From contig NW_020290045.1 of the NCBI RefSeq assembly GCF_003144195.1, positions 79,885 through 143,884 on the forward strand: a stretch of 64,000 nucleotides of DNA, written 5' to 3'. Shown in pieces: positions 10,300 through 22,603 of the stretch. The position numbers and the translations under genes were made by a program. The notes under the pieces are model-generated. The model did not search any database, was not told the origin of the DNA, and saw nothing but the letters and a program-made list of their open reading frames with translations. The stretch comes from Ceraceosorus guamensis (lineage: Eukaryota; Basidiomycota; Exobasidiomycetes; Ceraceosorales; Ceraceosoraceae). How positions within the stretch are numbered: position 1 is the stretch's first letter; every line of letters begins with the position of its first letter.

Positions 10300-13200
10300 A
10301 TGACGGCGTCGACGCCCATCGCAGAGACCAGCAAGGCGGGCGGCTCTTCCACAAGTCTGCGCGCAACACCGCCAGCAGCAGCAGGAACAGCAGCAGCGAA
10401 AGCACCAGTTGCTGACTCGCTTGAAGCGACGATTGCGCTCTTGAAGGAGATCTCACATCAGCGCTTCCCGAGTGTTGCAGACCAGACCGGACTCAAACAT
10501 TCACGCGTCTCTTTCAGCTGCAACCTCGACGCTTCCATCTTCAGCTCCTTGCAAAATGAAAATGTGGATGCAGTTGCGCTGCTTCGAGCAGGCGCGTATC
10601 GACTTGTCACGGCCTATGCGGACTCGGACGAAGTGCTCATGGGCGAGCTAGAGAGGGATGGCGGAACAAAGCTTGCTCGTCCGATCTGGCATGAACAATC
10701 TTCGATTGAAGAGGGAGGGCATCTCACATGGAGGGATGCAGCGCTGAAGCTGGCTGAGGAGATCAAGACCAAGAAGGTGCTGTCAGAAAGAGAGATGGAA
10801 CGAGGTCTGCGTGAGGCGCAACTTCGCCTCGACGTACGAGAGTCTCCGGCGCTCTTCAGCTTCGCTGCATTCGATCTTGCAACTCTCCGAGAACGTTGGT
10901 ATCCAGTGAATGGGCTGGCTGTAGGAGTCAGGCATTCCACACAAGGCTGCTCAGTCGATGTTGTCGCTGATGCGGTGATACTCTCAGAGCGCGCTGCTGA
11001 GCTGTTCGACAAGCAACTTTGTCACCTGGCGTGCCGCTACGCTCCAGCACTCGACAGCGCATTCTTTGAGGAGGGTCAAGGGAACTTTTCCCTTGCTGGT
11101 GCATTTTCCGGGTCCCGCGCCTCTGCGGAGGAGAAGCTTGATCTCCTATCAGCGTACGAGGCACCGTATGATGCGTCCAGAGCGCATTTGCCCATCGCGT
11201 GGTTGCAGAAGAATGCTCGTGAACGACCTGACAGCCTGGCTCACATACTGTGCGAAGAGCCGGATAGCGAGCGCCAAGAGCTCACTTTCAGGGAACTTGA
11301 CCAGCGAAGCACTCAGCTCGCAAATTGGCTATTAACGAGAGGGGACACGGAAATCGAGAGCCGCATTGGTGTTTGTCGGCCTCGAGATGCACACTTTTAC
11401 GTCGCCATGGCAGCCATCATGAAGGCCGGCTGCTGCTACGTGCCAGTAAGTCAGCGTCGAAGTTTACCGGATTCCTAGCGAGCTGACACAAAAGCCTGGT
11501 AATGGCTTCCAGATTGATCGTGACTTGCCAACCGAGCGCAAGGCTTTCATTGCCAAAGACTCTGAAGCAGTGATCGTCTTGACAGATCGAGACCACGCGA
11601 AAGCAGATGAGAAAGTCTTTGGCTCGAAAGGCATCGACATGTCGCTAGATACAAGCTTTGAGAGACAAGTCGCCTCGCATTCCTCTACCGAGCTCACAGA
11701 AGTGGATGTAGCTCTTGATGGCCTGGCTTACATTTTGTATACATCCGGCACGACGGGCAACCCAAAGGGTTGCTTGCAGCTGCATCGAGGTCTCTACTGG
11801 GCCATCGAAGCGATGTGCATCATGCCTCGCCCATTGACCAACGCGGACACGGACCGAAGACTGGCCATGGCAGCAGTGGCCTTTGACGTGCACATTTCCG
11901 AGATCGTCCAGTCTTGGGCGCTTGGCCTTTGTCTCGTCAGCGTGGCTTCCAGATTGTCGCTGCTTGCCGATCTGCAGGACAACATTGAACGCTTTGGGAT
12001 TACGCACATAGGCATGGTGCCGAGCATGATTGAGGCGACTCTAACCAAGACGCCCGAGGAGCTGCCAATCAAGTATATCGTGTCTGGCGGAGAAAAGATG
12101 ACGGATGCTGTGAGTGCGGCGCCTGGGTAGCGAATGCCGACGTGCACTTTTTTCGCATTGCGCTGATCGCGAGTGCTTCCGCACATTAGGTACTGTCTAA
12201 ATGGGCCGCTCACCCAGGCATCGTGTGCGCCAACTTCTACGGACCTACTGAAGCAACCATCGGCTGCACTGCGAGGCGCGTGCGTGGTGTGCAGGACCGG
12301 AGAGACAACATTGGTCTTCCTTTTGAAGGGTCCGGCGCCTACGTAGTGGATTCAAACCTTCGCCTCCTGCCGCGCGGAACACCAGGCGAGCTAATCATTG
12401 AAGGCCCTCTAGTTGGTCGGGGATATCTCAACTTACCAGAAGTCACAAAGAAGGCGTTCGTGGAGTGGCCTCGAGCAGGGTGCCGAGCTTATCGCACCGG
12501 CGACTTGGTGCGCATGAACCACGATGGCACTATTCTGATTGCTGGTAGAATAGACTCGCAGGTCAAGCTTCGCGGCGTGCGGATAGAAAGCGAGGGCGTC
12601 AGCGCAGTCATCAGAGACGCCTCTACCGATCCATCCATCGATGCCGTCACAGTCGTCACGAGCCACGAGGCAGTGGGCGAGGGATCCGAGCTGCTAGTGA
12701 CCTTCGTTGCCATCAATGACGGAACGGTCTCTGCAAACGAAAGGCGCTCGGCTCCGGCCTTAGCGAGCATCGACCTCGGTATCATGGCTACATTGAGGCA
12801 AGCTGCGACGCAAGGTCTTGCTTCTTATATGCGACCTTCTCACATCATTCCTTGCAAATTTCTGCCTTTGTCCCACAATGGCAAGGTAGATACCAAAGGA
12901 CTCATCGCCTTGTTCAAACAGACCGATATGAAGGAATTGATCGCCTTGCAGGAAGCAGACACAGAAGAAGACGCAGATGTCGATGCCGATCGCCCGCTCA
13001 CGAACCTTGAGCAGCAGGTGGCCGATACCATCACGAGTATCAACGGGGCCAAGCCAGATGGCATCCGCCCTTCGAAGCGTCTCTTGGAGTGTGGCCTGAA
13101 TTCCTTGCAATTGGCAGCACTCACCGGTCTCTTGAGGAAGCACGCAGGTAGCACTCTGTCAGTCGCTGAAGTCTTGTCGTCCCGGACCATTGCCGGATGT

Positions 13201-16200
13201 GCGCAGGCTATAGAGAACAAGTCGAAAGTCGACGGAGCGCAGGAACCTTCAGATCTCGACTTGAAAGCCTTTGACCGCCAACATCGCCAAACGGCCGAAG
13301 AGCACTTCAATCCCAAGGACATTGAGTCTGTGCTGCCGCCGTTTCCAGTGCAACCAGGCGTGCTCTTCCAGATCACGCAAGATCGGTCAGCGTATGTTCA
13401 ACACTTCCTCTATGAGATCCCAAGTCAATCAGCTCTGTGCAATGTAGAGCAGATCTCAAAGGCTTGGTCCGCTGCAGCCTCGCGACATGCGATATTGCGC
13501 ACATGCTTCGTTCAATCCGAAAGCGCATTACTGCAGGTGGTGTTAAAGGCGTCGGCAGATTCCGCACAAGCTCCCGTAATCTGCTCACCTCTCGCACACC
13601 GCCAAATAGAGTCTGCGACATCCTTTTCAGAAATTTTTCGGTCGATGCTCGCTGCAGGTGTTGCGCGCGACATCAACGAAGACATCGCTACGCCATCTTG
13701 GAGCGTGCACATCTTCTGCGATGCCAAAGCACCCGAGGCTGCGAGGTACTTTAGCTTGTCGCTGAATCATGCACTGTACGACGCATTCGCTGTGCAAGCC
13801 CTGATGAAAGACGTCGACAATCTGCTCTCACAAGCGCCAGCATTATGCGCAACTCCGCTGGCAATGGAACAGATACTGGCCCAGATCGGTGACAGCTCGT
13901 CTGACGTGCACCGGTCGTTTTGGATCGGCGAGCTGCAACACACGACCCAGCTTCAGTCGACCGCAAAGCGGCCCCGACGCGGCGCAAAGTCGACGCGCAC
14001 CCAACGCGTCCTCGACATTCCCCTCAGCGATGTGCAAAGCACTTGCGCTCGATTGGGCGTGACGCTGCAAGCCCTACTCTATGGCGCTTTCGCATTTGCA
14101 GCGAAATCGTTCTGCGACTGGTCAGATGAAGCTGTGTTCGGCGTGAGTCGCGTGATATTGCTGATCATTTCCTTGCTTATTGTTGACGCTCCATGCCCTC
14201 TCCGAGCCCCGCAGACTGTTCGGAGCGGACGCAATCTACCTCTTGACGGCATCGAGAGCGCAGTCTGCCCTCTGGTGACCCTTGTTCCAACACGTATTTC
14301 GCTACGCCACGGCGGCATAGCCAACTTTGTGGAGACCGCTCAGGAGGGACTTCTTGCGAGCTTGCCACACGAGCATGTACCTCTGGGATCAATTCAAGGA
14401 TGGCTTGGAGCGAGAAGCCTATTTGACGTGCTCTTCTCGTGCCGACACGTCGCTCAACCGCACTCCTACAAGCATTTCAAACATTTGGAGGGCAGCCCGC
14501 CAACTCCAGAGTTCATCTTGGCAATCGAGACCGTCTTCGACGACCCTTCGGATGCTGTCCAAGTGCGCGCTGCTTTCACGGATGATGTTGCAGAAAATGA
14601 GGTGGAAACCATTCTCAAGAGTCTCGAGGACTACCTCTCGGCTTTCTATAACGCAGATGAAGCTGCTTTGCCAGCTCAGGACACACGCACAAGTGCGCAC
14701 GCCCATGGATCATCTGGCTCGTCCAAGCGAAGAACGGAGGACGCCGAAGATCCTGATCCACCGCACGATGTGCTCCAGACAGTGAGACAAGTCACTGCGC
14801 AGTTCCTGCACCAAAATATTGATGGCGTGGCTCCGAGGACATCACTCGTGTCCCTAGGTCTTACATCTCTGCGTGCAGTTGCACTGGCACAGAAGTTGTC
14901 GGCCGCCGGCTTGTTCGTGGAGCCCCTCGACATCATTCAAGCAGGCTCGCCTCGTGGTATTGCTGTCAAGGCGCAGTCGACTGGCTTCAATGCTTCGGAT
15001 GAATCTCAGAATCGCTCTGACGTGAACGAGACCGAAGCCGCACTGATAGAGGAACTAGGAGGCACGGAGAGGCTGAAGCTTTCGCCAGCTGACGCGCCTC
15101 AGCTAGCTGAGTGCACTCCTCTGCAGTCGGGCATGCTATCGCAAACTGTTTCATCAGGTGGCGAGCTCTACGTCCACGCTTTTCCGCTTCGTCTGAACGA
15201 CGCGATCGACCTTGAGCGCCTGGAAAGCGCTTGGAACGTCGCTACCAGGACTTTTGAGGTCTTACGCCTGACCTTTCACTTTGCGGCCACACACGGTCGA
15301 TGGTGTCAGGTGCTGCACAGCGCTGATGCAGTGCAGTCTCCATGGCTGCGCATAAGCACCTCGGAACCTTCTACAGAGCTGTCCAAGCGAGCCATTGTGG
15401 CTCTGAACATGGGATCAGAACATGCATTCGAGACACCACCAGTGCGTCTTTTGCTTGCGAGCTGCGAATCAGGACCACATCATCTAGTCATTGCGCTTCA
15501 CCATTCGCTGTACGACGGCGTCAGCTTCAACAACCTGCTAGAGCATGTCGCGCGGCTGTATGCGAACGAGGAGCTTCCGCGCCACCCATCATTTTTGGAC
15601 GCCGCAAGACGGATTTCAGTCTCTCAAGTGCGCTCACTCCAGTACTGGACTGAGCGCATGCAAGGCTGCAACACTCAATTTTTGCCTTCGCGAAACACGG
15701 TATCTGGCCCAGATAGCACCGCTGCCTGGCGCGCTTCCATCGGCCTCGACGCAGAGCAAGGACTTGAGCTTCAGCGAATCGCTCGGCGTTACCAGGTGAC
15801 ACCTCAGAGCATAGGACAGCTGGCTCTTGCGCAAGTATTGAGCAAGCGCAGCGGACATGTTGATATCTCGCTTTGCCAGGTTGTTTCGGGACGGACGATG
15901 CGCGAAGCTGCCGATGTCATTGGTCCAGTCTTCAATACTATCCCCTGTCGAATCGCGCTCTCGCATTCCAAGAAGCAACGCAATGCACTCAAAGAAATCA
16001 ACGCTGCAAACGTCGACGCGCTGCGCGCGCAGCATGCGTCTCTCCGCGACATTCAGAGAGCCGTCCGAGTCAGAGCGGTGTCCGACGTCTTATTCGTCTT
16101 TCAACCTCACATTGACACGGGAAAGGAGCACAGGGAAATTCGGGACCCGTGGACGGTTGTGAAACGGTCGTCCGACACTGATGAGAGCAGCACGCAATTC

Positions 16201-18421
16201 AGTCTCAACATCGAAATGCACGAGCAAAAGGGTGCGGGCTTTGCTATTTTTTCGAGCTGCGCTGCGGATGTCTTTTCAAAGGCGGACCTTGAAGATCTGC
16301 TCCTTGATCTTCGCACTGCCATCACAACGATTCTCGCTAATCCTGGTGCTCCAAGCTGCACTCGGGAGAGGGAAGAGCATGCTCGCACAGTATCACACAA
16401 AGACGGGATGCATGATCTCACCAATGGGCCTGGTAACGCGGCGTCGGCGTCGGCGTCAGCGCCTGCTTCTGCTCTGTCTGCGTCACAGCAAAGGCTTGTG
16501 GAGATTGCTGCACAGGCGTTGCGTACCGAGTCTACTCAGCTGAAGCCTATGGCAAAGCTTGCACACCTCGGGCTCGACTCGATCGCCGCTATACAAATCT
16601 CCTCGAGAGCCAAGCGGGTCAACATCAAGCTTGCTGCGGCTCAGATTGTGCGCGCAGAGACGGTCAGGGCATTGCTAGACTTGGTGCAAGACACGGAAGA
16701 ACCGAGGCCGCCACCAAAATCCTTCGAGCTGCCCAAGCTACCTGATAGGATCGCCAGTGCTGCCGTCGCCCACTTGAGCAGAGAGCATCGAGAAGGAGCA
16801 CAGGCTCTGCCTGCTCCGGCTGGGATCGAGTACGTCTTCGCGGGCTGGCAGCGCTCGGGAGGGCGGTCGTTCCAGACTGCCATTGCGCGCAGGTTCCAAG
16901 GTCGCCTTGATCGAGATGCACTGATGAGAGCTTGGACGAATCTGCTGCAACATCACAGCATCCTGCGAAGCACAGTCGCGCCAACGAACGATACTGAGCA
17001 TCGCATTGCGCTCCTCGTCTTAGCCGAGGCTTTCTCGCCGCCGCTCGAAATTGTCAATCTTCACCAAGGTGAGGATGAAGAAGTTGCTGAAGTCGTTGCA
17101 CATGCACGTGCTGCGCTTTTGGCTCCTCGAAGCGTGCGCGAACCGGCGAGCCGGCTGTCACTCCTACAAGGCGCGCACGACGATTACATTGTGCTCGTCT
17201 TGCCCCACATCCATTACGGTGCGTTTTTCTCCCTAGAGCGCCTCGTGCCATTTCCGAAAGATCGCAGCTGACATTTGAATCGCGCAATCGACTAGATGGT
17301 TGGTCTTTGCCACTGCTCCTCAGGGATCTGATACGTCTCTACGATGGAGAAGAGCCCAGCTCGCCCGCCGATCTCAGGCCGCTGCTGGAGAGCTTCTACG
17401 CTAGCGCTCATCCTGAGGACCTCCGAGCTCGCTCGTGGCGTGAGCTTTTGGGTTCCTGCTTTGCGCCTTCATTACTGTCTTTGCAGGCTGAAGGAAACCC
17501 AGAGGCAGGATCTGTGGTGTCGCACGTGTCACTGGAAGACCGTTCCGCTCCACATCCAGATGAGCTGCGACGCGTCGCGATGAAGGAAGGCGTGTCCGCG
17601 TCCTCGCTGGTGCTCGCTGCGTGGGCCATCGTACAAGCGCGAGCTGTCACATCCTCCAGTGCTACATTCGGCATCGTTCAGACCGGCCGCAGCGGTGGCG
17701 ATTCTGATGCGCTTGCGCAGCTTGCAGCGCCATGCCTGAACCTGGCCCCTCTGCATGTTTCCGATCTTGCGAGCAAGGGAGACATCGCATTGCGAGTGGT
17801 CGGTGCGGCTCGAAGGATTCAACAGGACCTGCTTTCGAGACCAATCGAAATGGAACAAGCCCGCCTGATTGACGTCGCTAGCTGGGTCGGCTGCCCGGCA
17901 AACCCCCTGATGAACGTCAGCGTCAACCTTTTGTTTGCCACGCAAACGCGGGATCCTGAAGCAGTGGCCGACTCCACCTCCTCGCGCTGGAAGCCTATTT
18001 CGGTGCGTGCAAAATGGCTTTTGGAGTTCATTCTCGGCGCCGGGCCGCGTACTGATTACCGAGTTCTTCTATTTGCAGATTCCACATCAATTCACCGTTG
18101 AAGAGCAGGCAAAGGCTCACATTCCCGAATTGTATCTTCAAGGAGAGCATGGTGCTCTGCTCTTCCCAGAGATTCAGGTGAGCATGTGCCGTGCAAGCCC
18201 ACCTTGAACACCCGCGAATCTGTTTTCTCACATTACGGCGGGCCTTCACACAGCTTGATCTTCGCATCGTGGTCGCTGTCTCAAGAGAGGATGGCCGTCT
18301 AGTTTTGTACGCAGAGGTAGCACACCAGCGTTTAGAGGAGGAAAGGGTTGGCAAGCTGCTGTCAGAATGGTCAAGCTTGCTACATAGCCTGACACAACTC
18401 GGCAAGGAGCACGAAGAATGA
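10300..18421 (+). CDS. Siderophore NRPS with A-T-C-T-C-T-C architecture (basidioferrin-synthetase type)
   Basis: Model: join(10300..11445, 11513..12109, 12190..14142, 14215..17218, 17296..18002, 18079..18177, 18254..18421), 2557 residues, six short introns. Residues 1-280 are a degenerate condensation-like region, as at the N-terminus of ferrichrome synthetases. One adenylation domain follows (about 290-840): YTSGTTGNPKG, AFDVHISEI, FYGPTEAT, YRTGDLV, GRIDSQVKLRG and LSHNGKVD. Three carrier domains carry the phosphopantetheine serine: CGLNSL (about 880), LGLTSL (about 1445) and LGLDSI (about 2015). Three condensation domains have active-site motifs NHALYDA, HHSLYDG and PHIHYDG; the second, catalytic His is kept in all. 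There is no thioesterase; a C domain ends the protein, as in fungal siderophore synthetases. One A domain serving three T-C units fits iterative use of a single acyl-hydroxyornithine, as described for CsNPS2. It lacks the extra A domains needed for Gly/Ser in ferrichromes. Confidence 0.93.
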
Positions 18422-20247
18422 GCTTGCTGTGCTAATACTAGTTGACCTCGACATATTTATCAAAGTGCATCATGTATCGTCACACCTATAGAGACATGGA
18501 AATCGCGACCTCAACATTGATTAGACGTATTCGCATGGACGATCGCGAATTGGCATGGGGACGTTGTTGTCCCTTCGAAAGGCTGCCTAACGTTTGTGGT
18601 GCTTTAATTGCATACGAATCCTGCTCTACGTCGGCGGCAGGTCGCGTCGGCATGCCTTCGGTCTTGAGTGTGGTGAGAAGTGCTGTACCACTGCGGTGCC
18701 CAAGTGTTCCTGCCTGCTAGCGCAAGCATAAACGTACTACAGGCGCCGAGGTGTATTCTTACATAACCAAGCTATATCTGCAATCTTGTAAGCAAGAGTC
18801 AAGAGTCACAAGTAGCAATCTAAATCGAGAGCGAAAAAGAATTTCGCTATGTGCGCCTGAATGTCCAGCTCAAACAGCAGCATGCAACCCTTCTTGATCC
18901 CTCACTAATCACTTCCGAAAGCTCGCGACGCTCACACGGACTTCTCGCGCGACTAGATTTGAATGATCGCGAAGTCGTGACGAATCGGAATTGGTACGGT
19001 ATACATTGCTTGCGTCACCCGTGTCGCTGGTTGAAATTGAAGCGGCGAATTGTAGCTAGATGCCTTGCATTAGCGTCAAAATTCAAATTTCAATGGAGCT
19101 GCATATCCTGCTGGCCAGCTAGCTGCTGCTGGTCGCTCGTGCTGGTAGTCGTGAGTCGTCGCTGCAGATATGCACGTTCTCCTCGCGCATGAGGGCTCCT
19201 GCTGTCAGATCGGATAGCAAAGTGAATCGGAGATCGGATATGGGACGACAAATATTTTTTTTACCCTGCTAAGAGGCCTACAGCAGCATGCAGCATGGTG
19301 CGCCTTGCTCCACTTTTGCACGGCACACCGCTCGATCGTACGTACATGCGTCTGCGTTACCCCCTGCTTTCTGTGCCTGCCCGCGGGCAGCTGCCCCTCG
19401 CATAGCCCAGCATTTCCAGCAGCTTTGACTGCAGCGTGGCTATAGGCTGATCACAGCCGCACCTCTCTCTGTGAGGCATGGTTGCGGGTGAGCACATGCT
19501 GCAGCAAGCAGCAGCAGCAGCCTCTGTGATTTGGCCACGCCCATGGCATCGGCGCGTCGCGCAAGCGCACGCGAGCATTACGCGGGATACTCCACTCAGA
19601 AGACTCACAACATATGATCTGATCGATCCGGCACATGATGACTCGTGACTCACGACTGCTGGTGCGACTGCGCGCAAGCATCTTTCTTGCCTTGCTTCTG
19701 ACGATCGTTAGCTTCACTTCAGCCTGCAGTGAGACGAGCTGCCAAATGGGCTGACGAGCTTAATTGGTCTTCAGTGCATGACCGTCATCCTCATCTTTCC
19801 CTCCACCCACACGTCCACATATCTTCATGCAAATTTCGGCGCAGGTCGATAGATCCAAGGTCACAAGTCTCGCGGTTTATATTTCCGCGTCAGATCGATC
19901 AGCAAACACCGCCCGGCCGCTCGGTCGCCGACTATATTCACGTAAAGATCGTTAGCATTGCCAGCCGCTCAACACGTCAAAGACAACACACCACTAGCAC
20001 AGCCATCTCGCACACTCACATTCCGGTCTCAATTTACGCCCGCCACAGTCCGCCCGAGACACCCGTCCATAGCGGCGAGTCTGCTGTGTGCACCCTGCGT
20101 GCTGGTGTAGGATTCATCCTTGGCCCAGCTTTTGTAGCAAAAGCGCTTTCGGCCTTCAGCAAGACTCCTTTCATCTCCCAACGCCCTTTAAGTGGGAAGC
20201 ACCACTTCACCCATACACATCGCTTCTCACCTTGATTCGGCATCACG
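18422..20247. other. Intergenic region between synthetase and MFS transporter
   Basis: 1.8 kb with no credible coding frame. A TTATCA (TGATAA on the minus strand) lies at 18457-18462, just after the synthetase stop; this is an odd place for a promoter element of the transporter. GATAG/GATAT cores occur near 19210-19240. Motif-family boxes cluster at 18793-18812 and 19639-19658. A TTTATATTT sequence near 19877 may serve as TATA for the transporter. Confidence 0.5.
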
Positions 20248-22603
20248 ATGGCTCCGAGTTCCCGCGAGGGCCAGTCTTCTGGACGCGGGAGGTCTCAAGA
20301 TGGTCCTGTCGCCATCAGCAGAGACGAGCTCTCACAGAGAGAACACGCAGAAGCTTTACCTGCGGCTGTGCTCGTGGAGGAATTCTCAGCGGCAAACGCA
20401 GGCGGACGTAGCAGCAGGGATGGAGATCGATTCGAACCAATCAAGGCGGATCGCGATGTGGAATCTGGATCGCCATCGCTCAAGAGCCCCACTCTAGACG
20501 ACTCGCACGCAGCTTCGATGAGCGATTCCGAGCAGAACAATTGGAATCGGCATCAGAGACACCAGCAAGCAGGCGTGTCAAAAATGGAAGCGCTCTACAG
20601 AGTATTTGGCGGAAACAGGACGCTCGTATGGAGCTTGTACGTGGCCGTCGCTGGTGAGCATCTTGTCAGCAGTGGATCTTAGCATCGCGTACCGCAACTC
20701 ACCAGAGCATCATTCTCAACTCGCAGCCATTGTCATGTGCTTCTGCTTCGACGGCAGCACCACCAGCCAGTACCAGATCTACGGCGCTTCTTCTTTTGGC
20801 GAGCATGCCTTCCTGTTGAGTTTCATCGATACCGCAGAGTCAATCATTAGTGAGTCTTCGCTGCGCACGAACGAAACAGCGGCAGGCAGGACCATGACGA
20901 AGAATCTCACGCGTATCGTGCCGCCTCTCAGTTGCCGTCTCCAAGCCTTTCATCGCCAAGGTCTGCGACGTGTCTTCGCGACAAACGGCATATATGATGA
21001 TTTTGGTCTTCTACGTCGTTGGATACGCCATCGTCGCAGCTTCGCCAAGTGTAGGCGCTTTCGCAGCCGGAAGAATCATCAGCGCAACCGGTCAAGCAGG
21101 CTTGGATCTCGTTACAGACATCATCGTAGCCGACATCAGCCCACTGCAATGGCGTGCTCTTGTCACTGCTGCTACTTCTTCCCCCTACCTGTTCCTCTCC
21201 TGGATCGGGCCCAACGTCTCTGGCCCCTTGATCGCTCACGACCCACCTCTTTGGCGATGGGGATTCGGCATGTTCTGCATCATGTGAGTTGGATTGCGAT
21301 ACCCTTAGTGGCACACCTTGCCGACTTTGCTGCTCTCTTCTTCCCCCTTAGTGCGCCTGTATGCGTCATGCCTGCCGTCATCATCATGTACATCGCAGAG
21401 CGAAAGGCCAAGAAGAATGGCCAGCTGGCTTTTGGTGCCAGTCTATACGAGCGCCGCTTGATCGCAGCAGATGGAAGTCTGGTCAACAAGGAGAGCAAAC
21501 TATCCGTGCTACGTCGGTTCGCCGTCGAGATGGACCTGATTGGTCTCTTCCTCTTGACACTTTCATGGTGTCTCATCTTCTTGCCTTTCAGTCTCGCTTC
21601 GAGGGCAAAGGGAAAGTGGGCCAATCCCTCCATCATCGCCATGCTGGTTTGCGGCTTTGTAATTCTGGGCATGTTTGCAGCGTGGGAGATTTGGGGCGCA
21701 AGCCAGCCCATCATGAACAGGCGCATCCTCAAGAATCGCACATTCCAATTGGCAGTCACCATTGACATCTTCTACTTCTTGACCGGAACACTGCGCTCGA
21801 CTTACTACAGCTCATACGTATACGTCGTCAAGCAGTGGACGGAGATCAATTGGGGATACTATATCAACATCGGCACGTTTGGTCTAACCCTGTTCGGCCT
21901 TTGTGCAGGAGTTCTGCTGCGCATTACTCATCGGTACAAATACCTCCAGGTATTCGGTCTGACCATTCGACTGGTTGGCAACGGCGTTGCGTTGTGGGCA
22001 CGGGGAGCCAACGCCAACAATGCCGCCCTCATCTGGGTACAGATCCTCATCGCCCTCGGCGGGTCTTGCTCCGTCGTCGGTACACGAGTGGCCTCTCAAG
22101 CGTCCGTCCCTCATCAGGACCTTGCTTCAGTCATCGCGCTGCTGAGCCTCTGGAGCAAACTCGGTAGCAGTGTTGGCAGCGCCATTGCAGGAGCTGTCTG
22201 GGCCGGCACCATGAGAGACTACATGCGCGAGGAAGGCGTACCACCGAATCTTATCAACTCTCTGTACGGAAGCGTCAAGAACGCGCGCAAAAATTACCCA
22301 CTGGAAGATCCGATTCGACAATCCGTCATCCGCGCGTACAACCGCACGGTGTATCCTCTCTTCCTCGCCGCTACCATCGTGTCGGTCGTGCCGCTGCTCG
22401 CAGGTCTGTTCATGCCAAACTACTACCTCGGCAAATCGCACAACAAGATCGAGAACACCGATGTGGGCGGAAGACGTGTCGCCGGCGAGGGTCCAGGTAA
22501 TGATCCTACCACCGCACCAGGCGAAGCTCCGAGCGTTGTGGCTGAGCCCGAGAGGCCCAAGAGCAGGATTCGCCGCGTGTTTGAACTCGCTTTCAAACAG
22601 TGA
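20248..22603 (+). CDS. MFS siderophore-iron transporter (SIT/ARN family)
   Basis: Model: join(20248..20653, 20727..20849, 20932..21283, 21352..22603), 710 residues with 68-82 nt introns. A hydrophilic N-terminus of about 115 residues precedes the first membrane segment (RTLVWSLYVAVAAIVMCFCF). Further membrane helices run through MILVFYVVGYAIVAASPSVG, the loop GAFAAGRIISATGQAGLDL and SSPYLFLSWIGPNVSGPLI, to the last helix near residue 665, consistent with the 12-14 helix SIT family. Fungal SIT proteins import ferric siderophores by proton symport at the plasma membrane or endosome. Position in the cluster makes the cluster's own siderophore the likely substrate, as for the siderophore transporter in the U. 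maydis cluster. Many MFS proteins look alike, but the order and content of helices 4-6 match SIT better than drug exporters. An AATAAA lies about 100 nt past the stop (22702-22707). Confidence 0.88.

Noticed and set aside
10300-18421. Naming the synthetase as a ferrichrome or ferrichrome A synthetase (Sid2/Fer3)
   Set aside because: Only one adenylation domain is present, whereas those products need Gly/Ser-activating domains as well; cluster context alone is not enough.
18457-18462. TTATCA as a GATA element for the MFS transporter
   Set aside because: It lies 36 nt past the synthetase stop and 1.8 kb from the transporter start; single short matches also occur near unrelated genes such as ARG5,6.
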